A DNA stretch of 64,000 bases from Nostoc sp. KVJ3 (lineage in GTDB: Bacteria > Cyanobacteriota > Cyanobacteriia > Cyanobacteriales > Nostocaceae), in NCBI RefSeq assembly GCF_026127265.1, contig NZ_WWFG01000013.1, forward strand, positions 1-64,000. The letters run 5' to 3'. The notes beneath the pieces are model-generated. The model was not told the origin of the DNA. It saw nothing but the letters and a program-made list of their open reading frames with translations, and did not search any database. The translations under genes and the position numbers were made by a program. Below are positions 45,106-53,666 of the stretch, piece after piece. Each line of letters starts with the position of its first letter. The first letter of the stretch is position 1.

Positions 45106-45139
45106 AAAACCCCGTGTCCCGTTGGGATACCGAGGTTTT
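45106..45139 (+). terminator. Rho-independent terminator before rep leader
   Basis: AAAACCCCGTGTCCC pairs imperfectly with GGGATACCGAGGTTTT around a GTT loop, and a T-rich tract (CTGATTTTTATT) follows. It ends the upstream operon. The 230 bases from here to the rep start have no ORF of note and could be a long leader; cyanobacterial rep genes of this class are known to be controlled by antisense RNA in such regions. Confidence 0.65.
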
Positions 45140-45368
45140 CTGATTTTTATTCACTTGGAATTGGGGAATTGGGTTTGCCGCCTAATTAATGTCCCTAATA
45201 GTAATCTTATCAAACCTTTCAAGGTGTTAAGCCATTGTAACACCAGCAACCCAGACAGAAAGAGCAGTTTAGGATTTTTCTGTTTTTACATTTCTGAACG
45301 TTTGTATTAGAAGATTACTTTCGGGATAGCTCCAATTCCTCCAAAACACTTCAGGAGGAATAGCTCTC

Positions 45369-48300
45369 ATGTCACCATTACAACAATTTCAGAACTCAGT
45401 ATCGAGGCAATCAGCAGATGCTAAACAAGCTGGATTTGCCCCGGAGATAGAACTTGAGTCAATTGAGCGTAGCAAAATCAAGTTCGCGTTTAACGCCACC
45501 GGCACAAACAAAAACTGGGATTTTAAGAAGCTGGCCGCCAACTTCATCGACGTAGAAGGAACTCTAGCCGATGTCCAGCACCACATTAAAGCAGGTCACG
45601 CCATCTGTGCTGGCTTGTTGGATGGTAAATGGCGAAGCAAGTCCAATATCATCGGTTCTCAATGGTTGCTCCTCGACATTGATAATTCCGATGTCGCCCG
45701 TGATCTTGACGGCAAACCGATCAAGGACGAGAATGGAAATTCTATCAAAGTTTACGATCGCCAATTAACCATTGAATCCGCACTAGCCCATCCCTTCATT
45801 AAAAAACACTGTGCTTTAATTTACACAACTGCCAGTCATAAACCAGACTGGCATAAATTCCGGTTGGTTTTCCTTCTCCCCGAATATGTCCAAGGTGCTG
45901 ATACTGTAGAAGCTTGTACGCGCTTCCTGATGCAGCAGTTGCCCCATGACCCAGCTTGTAAAGATGCAAGTCGTGTTTTCTACGGCAACACAGAGGCAGA
46001 ATTCCCCCTGGTCAACCCTGAAGCCACTTTACCAGCAGAATGGATAAGTGAAGCTCTAAAGATCGCGCAACAGGAGCGTATTGAGTATCAGCTAAGAATT
46101 CAAGAAATTGAGTCACGGCGTAAAGAGTGGCGTGAGATTTCCCTCACTGAAGGCTGGGATATTGACCAGCTAATCCAGAACGCGCTTTCATTCATCCCAC
46201 CACGCACCCCAGGAAGCGGTAACTACGACGAATGCCGTCAAGTGCTAATGGCACTGGTTAACCATTATGGGGCATCAGAAGCGGAAATTATAGCCGAACA
46301 GTGGTCGCCCAGTATCAAAGGCGATACTTGGAACATCCACGCCAAGATTCGCAGTTTTAGACGTGGGGGAATTACTCTAGGCACACTGTTTCACATTGCC
46401 AAACAGTATGGCTTTCGCTTTCCGCAACGGCAGTATGAATATAACGAACGCGACCAAGGACTAATTAACCGTGAACAGTGGGAACTAGGGCGAGTCAAAG
46501 AGGACTTGAGCAGCTTTCAAAATTTATTAAAGCAAGCGATCAGCTATGCTGGGGCGCAGCCCATCGCGCCATTTGCTTCGATATTTAAAGGATTTAAAGC
46601 GCCCCCATCACAGCCGCCCGAACCCGAAATTAACACGAACGCGCCCAATGTAATTATCTACGAAAGGGGCAATATCCCGTTCCGAAACGAAATTACAGGG
46701 GATATCTCTATTTCCTGCCAGCCGGATGAACACATTGCCGCATGGGTAGAGGCCATATCCAAGGGCTGGACGCAAATTTTAGATAATTCCCACCCAGGAC
46801 TCGGCAAGTCTTACAACGCGGGGCAATTGACGGCGGGGCTATTCGGCGTTGATAAACTAATTTACCAGGATGCCAACCACAGAAACCCATCCACACTGCC
46901 CATTGAGACGAATTTTATTGACTTACCAGTGCGTCACAACGGCTTTAAACTAGATCCCACCCGCAAAACTCCTACAGGTGAGGACTTTAAACTGTGGACT
47001 AAAGCGGGTGAGACTGCCGACACTGATGGCAATTGTCACAGAACTTACTTATTTAACGCCTTCCGCAGCAAGAATTTTAGCAGCCTTGATTTTGAAGAGA
47101 GCGGCATCAGCCCCATCTGTGGCGGTTGTTCCCTTAAAAATCAGTGCCGTTTCGCTAACGGGGACGGTTTTGGCTTCCGCTTTCAAAAACGTACAGCAAT
47201 TCAAAATTATTCCGAACTCAGAGCGCACCCAGACTCTACACCAGTTACGTTAACTAACGCTGCTGACCAAACTTTCACTGTTGGGCGTTTATGGGAAGAA
47301 GCTGGCACACTCATCAAGCCCGTGCGCTCGGTTGATGTGAACCGAAGCGATTTTGAAACTACTGTCGGCAAACTGCTACTGTTAGAACCAAATCTTCTAT
47401 CACAGCTGCAACCTGCACTTTTAGTTTTACACCAACTGTTTACTCAACACCTTTTGCCGAATGACCGCTACGGCTTTGATGATGCCAGCATCCGAGCGCT
47501 GCTGCCCGAATTCCCCACAGGCTTAGATATCGAAGCCATTCGGCAAGCCTCAGAACCTGATTTAACTTTCTTAGAAGACTTAGACTCTATTGATGTTACC
47601 CAAGATAAACAACTCAAAAAAAGTGCTGCGGCTCGTTATGCTGCCAAAAAGGTAGTTAAAGACAGCGCACGAACGGCAGGTAGGGAGTTTCTTGACTTGC
47701 CTAATTACTGGTTGCCTGATTTTCTTGAAGCTTGGAAGGGTGATGGTAGTTTCCAATCTCAATGGGGTGTACTCAGCATTTACCGCCGAAACCCCAAACA
47801 TACTGAATTGGCTAATTCTGCCAAATTTAATATTTACCTTGATGCCACTTTCAAATCTCACAAGTTGAAATTGAAACTGGGCATCGATGATCCTGTGTTA
47901 GTCATTGAGCAACAGCGCCCAGACTACGACAATTTAAAAGTGGTCAACGTCACTGGGCTGGGTAAACTGCCTAAAAATCGCTCCCTTCCACTAAGCGCTC
48001 GTGTTAATGCCCTCAAAGAAACCTTGAAAAAACTCTGCCCCACCCTTGGGATTATCGATTGGAAACAGATTGCAACCCAAGCCGAGGCCCGCACAGAATA
48101 CGGTCACTTTGTCGATGGGCGTGGTGTTAATCGGTTTAGTGAGTGTGATGCGATCGCAAGTTTTGGCATTCCCTATCAAAACATCGGTGTTTTAGCAGCA
48201 CAATATCAGGTGATGACTGGTGAACCAGTCAACCTGGAAGATAAAAACAGCACTTTCCAAAAGTATCTCACTGAACTAATCAATGCAGAAATTATACAAG

Positions 48301-48914
48301 AGATTGGGCGATTACGTTCACATCGTCGCCCCAACCAAGAGCTTACCTTTTACTTCTGCGCTGACTATGACATAAAATTCCTCGATCGTGAATTACCAGG
48401 AGTGAAATTAGAAAACGTTGATGCTTTCCAACTCTGTCCAGAAGCGGGTAACGCCAGTGAGCAGACAGGACACGCTATAGTCAATGCCCTAACCCAGCTT
48501 TGGGAATCAAAACAGAAAATTACCCAACCCGCGATCGCGAATATTGCTGAAATCTCCCAAGCTTGGGTGAGCCGATTTACCCAGAGATGGGGGGGCTGGC
48601 AGCACTTTAAAAAATTATTACTCCTGCTATTAGATAGTCTTAATAGCGGTAGTAATAAAAATTTGGCTGACTTAGACGACGATGAAAAGTGGTTAGCGCG
48701 TACATACTTTCCGATGTTGATTGCTGAATCAGAATCATTACCAGATCACCTGTTAGAGTCAGTGGCAGAAGTTGCCCAAGTTTTTGGTACTAGGGCGATG
48801 CGGCGAGTTTTACACTTCTGTAGCCCTCAAGTTAGGGCTTCACTGCTGATGATTATACTGAGTTGTCTGCCCACCGAAGTTTACTCAATTTCAGTTTCTC
48901 CAGACCCTGGATGA
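45369..48914 (+). CDS. CyRepA1-family plasmid replication protein
   Basis: This is a 1181-aa protein resembling the large replication initiators of cyanobacterial plasmids (CyRepA1 group). The N-terminal 250 residues look like an archaeo-eukaryotic primase fold: SQWLLLDIDNSD (metal aspartates near 100), DWHKFRLVFLLP and CKDASRVFYG. A P-loop-like SHPGLGKSYNAGQL lies near residue 475, followed by a zinc cluster CGGCSLKNQC near 580. The C-terminal part has a winged-helix-like unit (ITQPAIANIAEISQAWVSRFTQRW). GGAGGA nine bases upstream sets the start. It should initiate replication, probably from the repeat-rich region downstream. A 75-bp piece of its 3' part recurs after its stop. Confidence 0.85.
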   Translation: MSPLQQFQNSVSRQSADAKQAGFAPEIELESIERSKIKFAFNATGTNKNWDFKKLAANFIDVEGTLADVQHHIKAGHAICAGLLDGKWRSKSNIIGSQWLLLDIDNSDVARDLDGKPIKDENGNSIKVYDRQLTIESALAHPFIKKHCALIYTTASHKPDWHKFRLVFLLPEYVQGADTVEACTRFLMQQLPHDPACKDASRVFYGNTEAEFPLVNPEATLPAEWISEALKIAQQERIEYQLRIQEIESRRKEWREISLTEGWDIDQLIQNALSFIPPRTPGSGNYDECRQVLMALVNHYGASEAEIIAEQWSPSIKGDTWNIHAKIRSFRRGGITLGTLFHIAKQYGFRFPQRQYEYNERDQGLINREQWELGRVKEDLSSFQNLLKQAISYAGAQPIAPFASIFKGFKAPPSQPPEPEINTNAPNVIIYERGNIPFRNEITGDISISCQPDEHIAAWVEAISKGWTQILDNSHPGLGKSYNAGQLTAGLFGVDKLIYQDANHRNPSTLPIETNFIDLPVRHNGFKLDPTRKTPTGEDFKLWTKAGETADTDGNCHRTYLFNAFRSKNFSSLDFEESGISPICGGCSLKNQCRFANGDGFGFRFQKRTAIQNYSELRAHPDSTPVTLTNAADQTFTVGRLWEEAGTLIKPVRSVDVNRSDFETTVGKLLLLEPNLLSQLQPALLVLHQLFTQHLLPNDRYGFDDASIRALLPEFPTGLDIEAIRQASEPDLTFLEDLDSIDVTQDKQLKKSAAARYAAKKVVKDSARTAGREFLDLPNYWLPDFLEAWKGDGSFQSQWGVLSIYRRNPKHTELANSAKFNIYLDATFKSHKLKLKLGIDDPVLVIEQQRPDYDNLKVVNVTGLGKLPKNRSLPLSARVNALKETLKKLCPTLGIIDWKQIATQAEARTEYGHFVDGRGVNRFSECDAIASFGIPYQNIGVLAAQYQVMTGEPVNLEDKNSTFQKYLTELINAEIIQEIGRLRSHRRPNQELTFYFCADYDIKFLDRELPGVKLENVDAFQLCPEAGNASEQTGHAIVNALTQLWESKQKITQPAIANIAEISQAWVSRFTQRWGGWQHFKKLLLLLLDSLNSGSNKNLADLDDDEKWLARTYFPMLIAESESLPDHLLESVAEVAQVFGTRAMRRVLHFCSPQVRASLLMIILSCLPTEVYSISVSPDPG

Positions 48915-48944
48915 CTTGAAGAGGCTGGGCGTAGTTTTTTAAAT

Positions 48945-49019
48945 ATTACTCCTGCTATTAGATAATCTTTATAGCGGTAGTAATAAAAATTTCACTGACT
49001 GGCACGACGAAGAAAAAAT
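48945..49019 (+). pseudogene. Relic of a second rep 3' end
   Basis: Seventy-five bases match 48617-48691 inside the rep gene at about 85% identity (shared blocks such as ATTACTCCTGCTATTAGATA and AGCGGTAGTAATAAAAATTT). It is out of any long frame. It looks like a leftover of a second, diverged rep gene, lost by deletion or recombination. Confidence 0.65.
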
Positions 49020-49085
49020 GATGAGGAATTGTAAATGCTTGTACAGCAATCAATACACCCATTACATCCCCCTGTCAATGCTCCC

Positions 49086-49448
49086 CTATTTACCCCTAGT
49101 AGTGACACCTTTCTCATAGTGCAAATTTGGGGTATCCCTCGCCAGCAGGCTAGCGCTTTCAATGCCGGAAATCCGGGCAGTTGGTAGAAGCAGATATTGC
49201 GTCTTTCCTACCCGGTCTTTCAACAGGGCATAGCCCTGTTTCAAATCAACCAAGGTGCAAGGTGCGGGATTGCCTTGCTTTTCTTGGTTGGGGACGCAAG
49301 CCCCATGGACGATGCGCCACAAGGCATCGCTCTTGCGAGTATGATCGGCGGCAATCAAACCTGTCACCGCACCTACCAGTACTAGCGCGGTGACAGCCCT
49401 GCGCCAGAGACGGGACTTGGGCAAACCTCTTGTAGAAAATAGGCGCAT
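49086..49448 (-). pseudogene. cdh: Truncated CDP-diacylglycerol pyrophosphatase
   Basis: This is a 120-aa frame matching the N-terminal part of Cdh: membrane anchor (RRAVTALVLVGAVTGLIAAD), then ALWRIVHGACVPNQEKQGNPAPC, YALLKDRVGK and YLLLPTARISGIES. Family members are about 250 aa and carry the catalytic HIT-type histidines in the missing second half, so this is surely inactive. The break comes after TPNLHYEKG. Cdh genes are typical of proteobacteria and are not expected on a cyanobacterial plasmid, so this is debris of a foreign insertion. Confidence 0.75.
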
Positions 49449-50096
49449 TACTTACTATGTGGCATTGACAGTATACAAATTCTTAAAAGTTTACCAATTA
49501 CTACTTGAATTTGTCAAAATCAGCCTGAATAATTCGTAGGAGGCAAACAAGCGATGTCCCCGCCACTTAGTTCCTTTGAGTTGTCAAAAGAATTGATAAC
49601 TCTTCCCAAACTAATGAGTACTCGCTGATAGAGGCGTTACCGTGCCAGAAAAGGAAAAATGTACGCGCTTGGCTTTCATGAGCCAATGCTGGGCATCGCT
49701 GTTGCGAAGTCGCAGTTTTTAATAACTTTGAGCCACCTATTACACGTTAGGGCTAATTCGTGGAATACAATCGCTCCCTACTTACCAAACCTGATAGTCC
49801 AGCAGTCTGATTGCAAATCAGCTGGGAGTTCTGCGGGAAACTCATCACTCAGTTGCTAGTTCGTAAACAATCTTGGTCAAGGAAGCACCAGGGTCAAAAC
49901 TGACTATCAGATTTGACATTGACTGTGGTTGTGATTATCCATAAAAGCTGCTTTTAACTTAAATGCAAATATTGGCTGTGAACATCACTCTACTGACCAT
50001 TTTGTTGAAGGCAAATTTTATCCAGTTGGTTATTCTTTTTTCGCTGCTGTTAATTAAGTCGTTACTTTTCTGCTAAGAAATTCGATTTAGAAAAGT
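49449..50096. other. Non-coding debris region
   Basis: About 650 bases with no supported gene. It contains the Tn3-end relic at 49633-49670 and a DnaA-box-like TTATCCATA at 49935-49943. The open frame at 49659-49859 has no protein features and is discounted. Confidence 0.4.
49633..49670. repeat. Degenerate Tn3-family terminal repeat
   Basis: These 38 bases match the outer end of the intact transposon (54777-54814) at 28 positions, including ACCGTGCCA and TGTACGC. The last four bases differ from the TAAG end, and no partner end or target duplication was found. It is likely the scar of an earlier, related transposon. Confidence 0.5.
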
Positions 50097-50301
50097 GTGC
50101 CATCACTGATCCATGCCAGCTCCACAAATGAGCCATTGCAGATTCATTACAGTGACAATGTTGATCCAATAAAGATCCATTTGTCTGACATACGTATTCT
50201 ATGTATAATTTTTATTTGCAACAATGCTTGACTATTGACAAAGATTATGCGATGAGAGATCCAATACAAATCCCTCAGAGATCCATCACATATTCATCCA
50301 G
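50097..50301. repeat. 11-bp phased repeat array A (GATCCAT type)
   Basis: Nine 11-bp units run without interruption from 50097 to 50195. A CCA or similar trinucleotide recurs at 50100, 50111, 50122, 50133, 50144, 50155, 50166, 50177 and 50188; the best units are GATCCATGCCA, GATCCAATAAA and GATCCATTTGT. A second group in the same orientation has units at 50258, 50269, 50280 and 50291. An 11-bp period places every unit on one face of the helix, as in iterons or in ParR-type centromeres. Confidence 0.7.
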
Positions 50302-50364
50302 CAGTTGATTCGAGCAGCCCAAAAAACCCTTTGGTGAGTAGCAAGCTATGTTGCTGTCCGGACA

Positions 50365-50465
50365 TTTTTTCTCTTGAGAAAAAACGCACCCCCCAGGTGC
50401 GGCAACAAACTTGCCCTCTTTTCACGGTTCCCCTACCTAAGTAGGTCAACCACCGTGACAGAGGG
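50365..50465. other. Cluster of three stacked hairpins
   Basis: Three inverted repeats follow one another: TTTTTTCTC/GAGAAAAAA (50365-50384), CGCACC/GGTGCG (50385-50401), and a larger one with arms at 50414-50428 and 50452-50465 (CCCTCTTTTCACGGT against ACCGTGACAGAGGG) that encloses a further palindrome CCTACCTAAGTAGG (50432-50445). They lie between the phased repeat arrays. Such clusters are typical of replication origins or strand-initiation sites; the function here is inferred. Confidence 0.55.
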
Positions 50466-50562
50466 GAAGACGATACGAAAATCATCAAAACTAGAGTGCC
50501 GATTCAGTAATGGAATAGTTATACGTATTGAGGAAGTTCCCAATACATACTCGCATTGCAAT

Positions 50563-50688
50563 GATGTTATTTTCGTGCAGGCGGACATCGGGGATGACCC
50601 TGCGATTGCACTCTACACAAAGCTTGGGGTACGCGAAGATGTGCTTCATTTCGATATTGCTGTCCCGGTCGGCGATGAAGATGCCTAA
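50563..50688 (+). pseudogene. Fragment of AAC(3)-I-type aminoglycoside acetyltransferase
   Basis: About 40 codons match the C-terminal end of AAC(3)-I GNAT acetyltransferases: DVIFVQADIGDDPAIALYT, then KLGVREDVLHFDI. The acetyl-CoA-binding motif and N-terminal two thirds are missing, so it is inactive. It continues a frame open from 50374, but the upstream residues do not belong to the family. Confidence 0.7.
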
Positions 50689-50871
50689 CAACCGGAATGC
50701 ACCGGAACTTTGGAGTATAGTAGCAGTATTGGTCTGAGTCCGGCGATCGCGAACGTTAGCCAGCAGGTATTGAGCGCATCTCAATTAAGCAAAAAGCAGG
50801 AGGGTTTGAAACTGGAAGTTAAATTATTAACAAATCTACCAAAAACTTACTGATTGTCCATATCTCTAATC

Positions 50872-51085
50872 AATGGCATTTATAAGGTATTTACAAGGAT
50901 TTCTCTTTCAAGGCAAATATAAGGAATATGAATGGCATTTCAATGGCATACCAATGGCAGAAATAAGGATTTACTGCTGCCCCAAATTGAATTTTTGAAA
51001 AATTTGGTGATTCTGCCAAAAATAAGGTTTCGCAATGGCAGATGCAAGGTATTTATAAGGTAAACCAACGGTAAATCTAAGGATG
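50872..51085. repeat. 11-bp phased repeat array B (AATGGCATT type)
   Basis: GG dinucleotides within AATGG or AAGG words recur at 50875, 50886, 50897, 50912, 50923, 50934, 50945, 50956 and 50967 (spacing 11 except one 15), and again at 51026, 51037, 51048, 51059, 51070 and 51081 (all 11). Typical units are AATGGCATTTC, AATGGCATACC and TAAGGTATTTA. Their reverse complement resembles array A, so A and B point in opposite directions around the hairpin cluster. Strong candidate for oriV iterons or a centromere. Confidence 0.75.
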
Positions 51086-51168
51086 TGTACCCCAAAAGCC
51101 TCATAAGCGACCCTGATTTATACCGCAAAAATTCCTGACCAAAACTCTCGCACAGTACGCAAAAAAGT
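51077..51168. repeat. Left 92-bp inverted repeat of the mob cassette
   Basis: This is the reverse complement, with some changes, of 53667-53758; both arms are 92 bases long. The inner 46 bases match at about 90% (GCGTACTGTGCGAGAGT and GGTCAGGAATTTTTG are shared when read inverted); the outer half matches less, down to the end block CTAAGGAT. The arms enclose the relaxase gene and oriT. Confidence 0.7.
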
Positions 51169-51262
51169 TTTTCCTTTATTTTTTGAGTCCAAATCGAGAA
51201 AGAAAAAAACAGCCATCAAAAATTACTACCAAAAAACTACGCCAGCACTACAAAAACAGCTT

Positions 51263-53089
51263 TTAAAGAGTCAAATCATCTTCTGGTTGGTGATGCTGTT
51301 GAAATAACTGCTTTTGATAATCAAGAAGCTGCTGATTCCAATCTTTGGCTTTGGGCTTTAGCCTTTTGGACTGTGGCAGTAGTTCCAATACAGCCCGTGC
51401 AGCTGCATCGCCAGCTCCCTCTGGGTCAAAAGCCACGCTGACATGAGGAATGTTCTGCAATCGCTCCACAGGCAAGCTGTTGGGGTTATCTACTGCCAGA
51501 AAGAGAGTTCTAGTCTTTGGCGCACCTTGAACCTGATACTCCAGCATGGCAAAGGATATGGCATCAATGGGCGACTTCAAAAGCACCAATTTCTCGACTG
51601 CATCAGTAGGCTGTCCACCCAAGTGGAAGTGAAACCAACCCTCACGCCGCTTAGTCCCTTTCTCATAACCCTTGAAACTGTTGTTTTCTCCCCCGAAGTT
51701 TAGAGCGGTGGAAGCCGCCGCTCCGACTTCTCCCCGTGTACCGCGCAGGAATGCACCGCTTGGTTGTCCGTCTAGATTCCGCATCACAAAGACAGCGTTT
51801 TGTTGGTCATCAGCATAAACCAGTCCAGTGCTGTGTAGAAGTTGCACAAAATCTTGGGGTAAGCCCCGTTTCTGGGTAAGGTAATGTTCTACTCCTGGCC
51901 AATTGGCTTTATCCTCAACTCTTAGCTGGAATTGGGGACGAGGTTCTGACTGGATAATCTCAGTAGTCATCTTAAGGGCGTGAGCTAGAGCTGCCCGTTC
52001 TGCCCCAGCTTCCCCAAATCGCTCATGCAACCAGACAAGAGCCTGCCGGAAATTGCAAGAGTTAACGTGCATCACCAAATCAATCGCACCGCCACCGCCT
52101 TTGGAGTGTTCGGGTGCAAAGTCATAAAACTTGGAGCCATCTATATTAATGATGTGTCCGTGACCCTTCCATCGCTCATGATCATGATGCAACCCCAACT
52201 CCCAAGCCACATCCTCCAGGGGCAAGTCACGCAGCTGTTGAGTCTTTAACTCTAGCGCTCGCACCTGTTTTTCTAATTGCTGGCGTTCCTTCTCGCTATC
52301 CCTCGCCCGTTGTTCTGCCCGTTCTAATCGCTCTATCAGGAACTTGCGGTCAGCCAGTTGGTGATTAATCGCTTGAAAGTGTTCATCAGACTGAATCCTG
52401 GCTACATAACTCCTAGCTGATTCAAATGGTGTGGGTGCTAATTGGTTATTTGTAATGACTGCGGTGAGTGGTTCACTGTTAACCGCTTGGTAATATTCTT
52501 TGACTTTGGTGTGGGTTGCTTTGCTGCCCTTGACCCCGCGTTCAATGCCCAAAGGAGCAAGTGCAGCAGCATAACTATCTTGGAGTTTGGATAACTTAAT
52601 TCTTCCCTGCCCACCTCTACCGCCAAACATCGCGTCATGACTGACTCTCCCGGTTTTATCGTTCAATGGCACGATGTAGGCGTGAATGTGTGGGGTACTT
52701 TCATCCAGGTGGAGTTCTGCCCTGACGCACTTTGACCCATAGTTTTGAGCCAGCCAGTCACGAGATGCGATCGCCCATTGCTGCATTCTCTCATCAGACC
52801 ACTGCCCAGAAAGAGATGGATCACCAGGGCGGAAATATTCAGGTGATGCCGAGAGAAACATTTCAGTGCATAACACTGCGTCCTTTCGGGGTAGATGCTT
52901 GAGCGTAGAGATTTTCTCCTTGACTATCTCCTCTAAAGAGCGATCGTCTTCTCCCCCAATCAACCGGACATTCTTTCTAGTTGGATCTGCGTTGGGTGTT
53001 TCTCTATTCCTGGTAACATGGTCATCACTGCCGGCAACGTTGCCGAATGTTTTTAGTTTCTCAATTCTGAGAATGGTTAGTGGCGACAT
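51263..53089 (-). CDS. mobV: MobV/Pre-family relaxase with C-terminal primase/toprim region
   Basis: This 608-aa protein nicks plasmid DNA at oriT and starts transfer. The N-terminal 200 residues carry MobV (Pre/Mob) motifs: RIEKLKTFGNVAGSDDHVTRNRETPNADP, where H24 is the likely nucleophile, and AELHLDESTPHIHAYIVPL with metal-binding H127, H134 and H136. A coiled coil follows (255-290). Residues about 310-600 resemble DUF3991/toprim primase domains (GHIINIDGSKFYDF, VEKLVLLKSPIDAISFAML, HVSVAFDPEGAGDAAA), so it may also prime the complementary strand. The gene faces away from the nic hairpin at 53207. No mating-pair genes of a standard type are seen, so the plasmid is mobilizable. Confidence 0.88.
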   Translation of the reverse strand: MSPLTILRIEKLKTFGNVAGSDDHVTRNRETPNADPTRKNVRLIGGEDDRSLEEIVKEKISTLKHLPRKDAVLCTEMFLSASPEYFRPGDPSLSGQWSDERMQQWAIASRDWLAQNYGSKCVRAELHLDESTPHIHAYIVPLNDKTGRVSHDAMFGGRGGQGRIKLSKLQDSYAAALAPLGIERGVKGSKATHTKVKEYYQAVNSEPLTAVITNNQLAPTPFESARSYVARIQSDEHFQAINHQLADRKFLIERLERAEQRARDSEKERQQLEKQVRALELKTQQLRDLPLEDVAWELGLHHDHERWKGHGHIINIDGSKFYDFAPEHSKGGGGAIDLVMHVNSCNFRQALVWLHERFGEAGAERAALAHALKMTTEIIQSEPRPQFQLRVEDKANWPGVEHYLTQKRGLPQDFVQLLHSTGLVYADDQQNAVFVMRNLDGQPSGAFLRGTRGEVGAAASTALNFGGENNSFKGYEKGTKRREGWFHFHLGGQPTDAVEKLVLLKSPIDAISFAMLEYQVQGAPKTRTLFLAVDNPNSLPVERLQNIPHVSVAFDPEGAGDAAARAVLELLPQSKRLKPKAKDWNQQLLDYQKQLFQQHHQPEDDLTL

Positions 53090-53151
53090 AAAAGATTTAT
53101 GCTACAAGTGCAGTGCGTTGTAGTACGAAAAAACCCCTCCAAGCGAACGGC

Positions 53152-53233
53152 GGTTTCATGTCATGAGCGCAGCGAGAGATGGCGCAGCCACCCGCAGGGC
53201 ATGAAACCATAGTGAGTATGGTATACATTATAC
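53152..53233. other. oriT: Candidate origin of transfer (oriT) with MOBV-type nic hairpin
   Basis: Upstream of mobV, the palindrome CCATAGTGAGTATGG (53207-53221) has loop GTGAG. In MOBV plasmids such as pMV158 the nic site is a TAGTGTG/TTA hairpin of the same shape, so cleavage here is predicted between G53216 and T53217. A second palindrome GTATACATTATAC follows (53221-53233), and a larger one GGTTTCATG/CATGAAACC (53152-53160 with 53200-53208) precedes. With this strand, mobV would enter the recipient last. Prediction is by analogy only. Confidence 0.6.
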
Positions 53234-53320
53234 GCAAGCCCTAAATCCACTTTTGGGGTAGAATCCACCAGGAGCATTTCACCCAAATTACCCTCAAATT
53301 ACCCCAATTAGACCCAATTG

Positions 53321-53410
53321 GCTGTCCTTTGACTGTCGTTGGTTTTTACGGGTAGGCACGAAAACGACTGTCATTTGACTATCCTTTCACTGTCAATTGT
53401 GTATCGTTGG
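53321..53410. repeat. 11-bp phased repeat array C (ACTGTC type)
   Basis: CTGTC or CTATC words recur at 53322 and 53333, then at 53368, 53379, 53390 and (as GTATC) 53401, each step 11 bases; the gap between the groups is 35 bases. Units look like ACTGTCATTTG and ACTATCCTTTC. The word differs from arrays A and B, but the period is the same. It is inside the mob cassette, about 100 bases from the nic hairpin. Confidence 0.6.
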
Positions 53411-53666
53411 GGTAATCTTGGGGATAAATGGGGGTGTTTTGCTACATGGGAGTTCTTGTATCAAAGTACACTATGTCCAGAGTGTGACAACTGAGAATTG
53501 TCACTTTTTGTCACTCATTAGACTACAAAAATCAAGCTGACGGGTTGAAGAGAGTGAACTGTACAGTCACTTATGTAGTATAAACGTAGTTATTTAGTAG
53601 TTATTTTTGATTCAAGTGATTTGAAATTCACTTCAATCATCACTTTTTTTCAAAAAAACTGGCCCT

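Noticed and set aside
45389..48179. Several antisense frames inside the rep gene
   Set aside because: They are shadows of a long, clearly coding gene with zinc and P-loop motifs on the plus strand.
49659..49859. 66-aa open frame in the debris region
   Set aside because: No ribosome site, no protein-like motif, and it overlaps the Tn3-end relic.
50491..50784. 97-aa minus-strand open frame
   Set aside because: It is the reverse strand of the AAC(3)-I fragment and has no support of its own.
50872..51085. CRISPR array
   Set aside because: Repeat units are 11 bp without spacers of 30 bp or more, and no cas gene is present; phased protein-binding repeats fit better.
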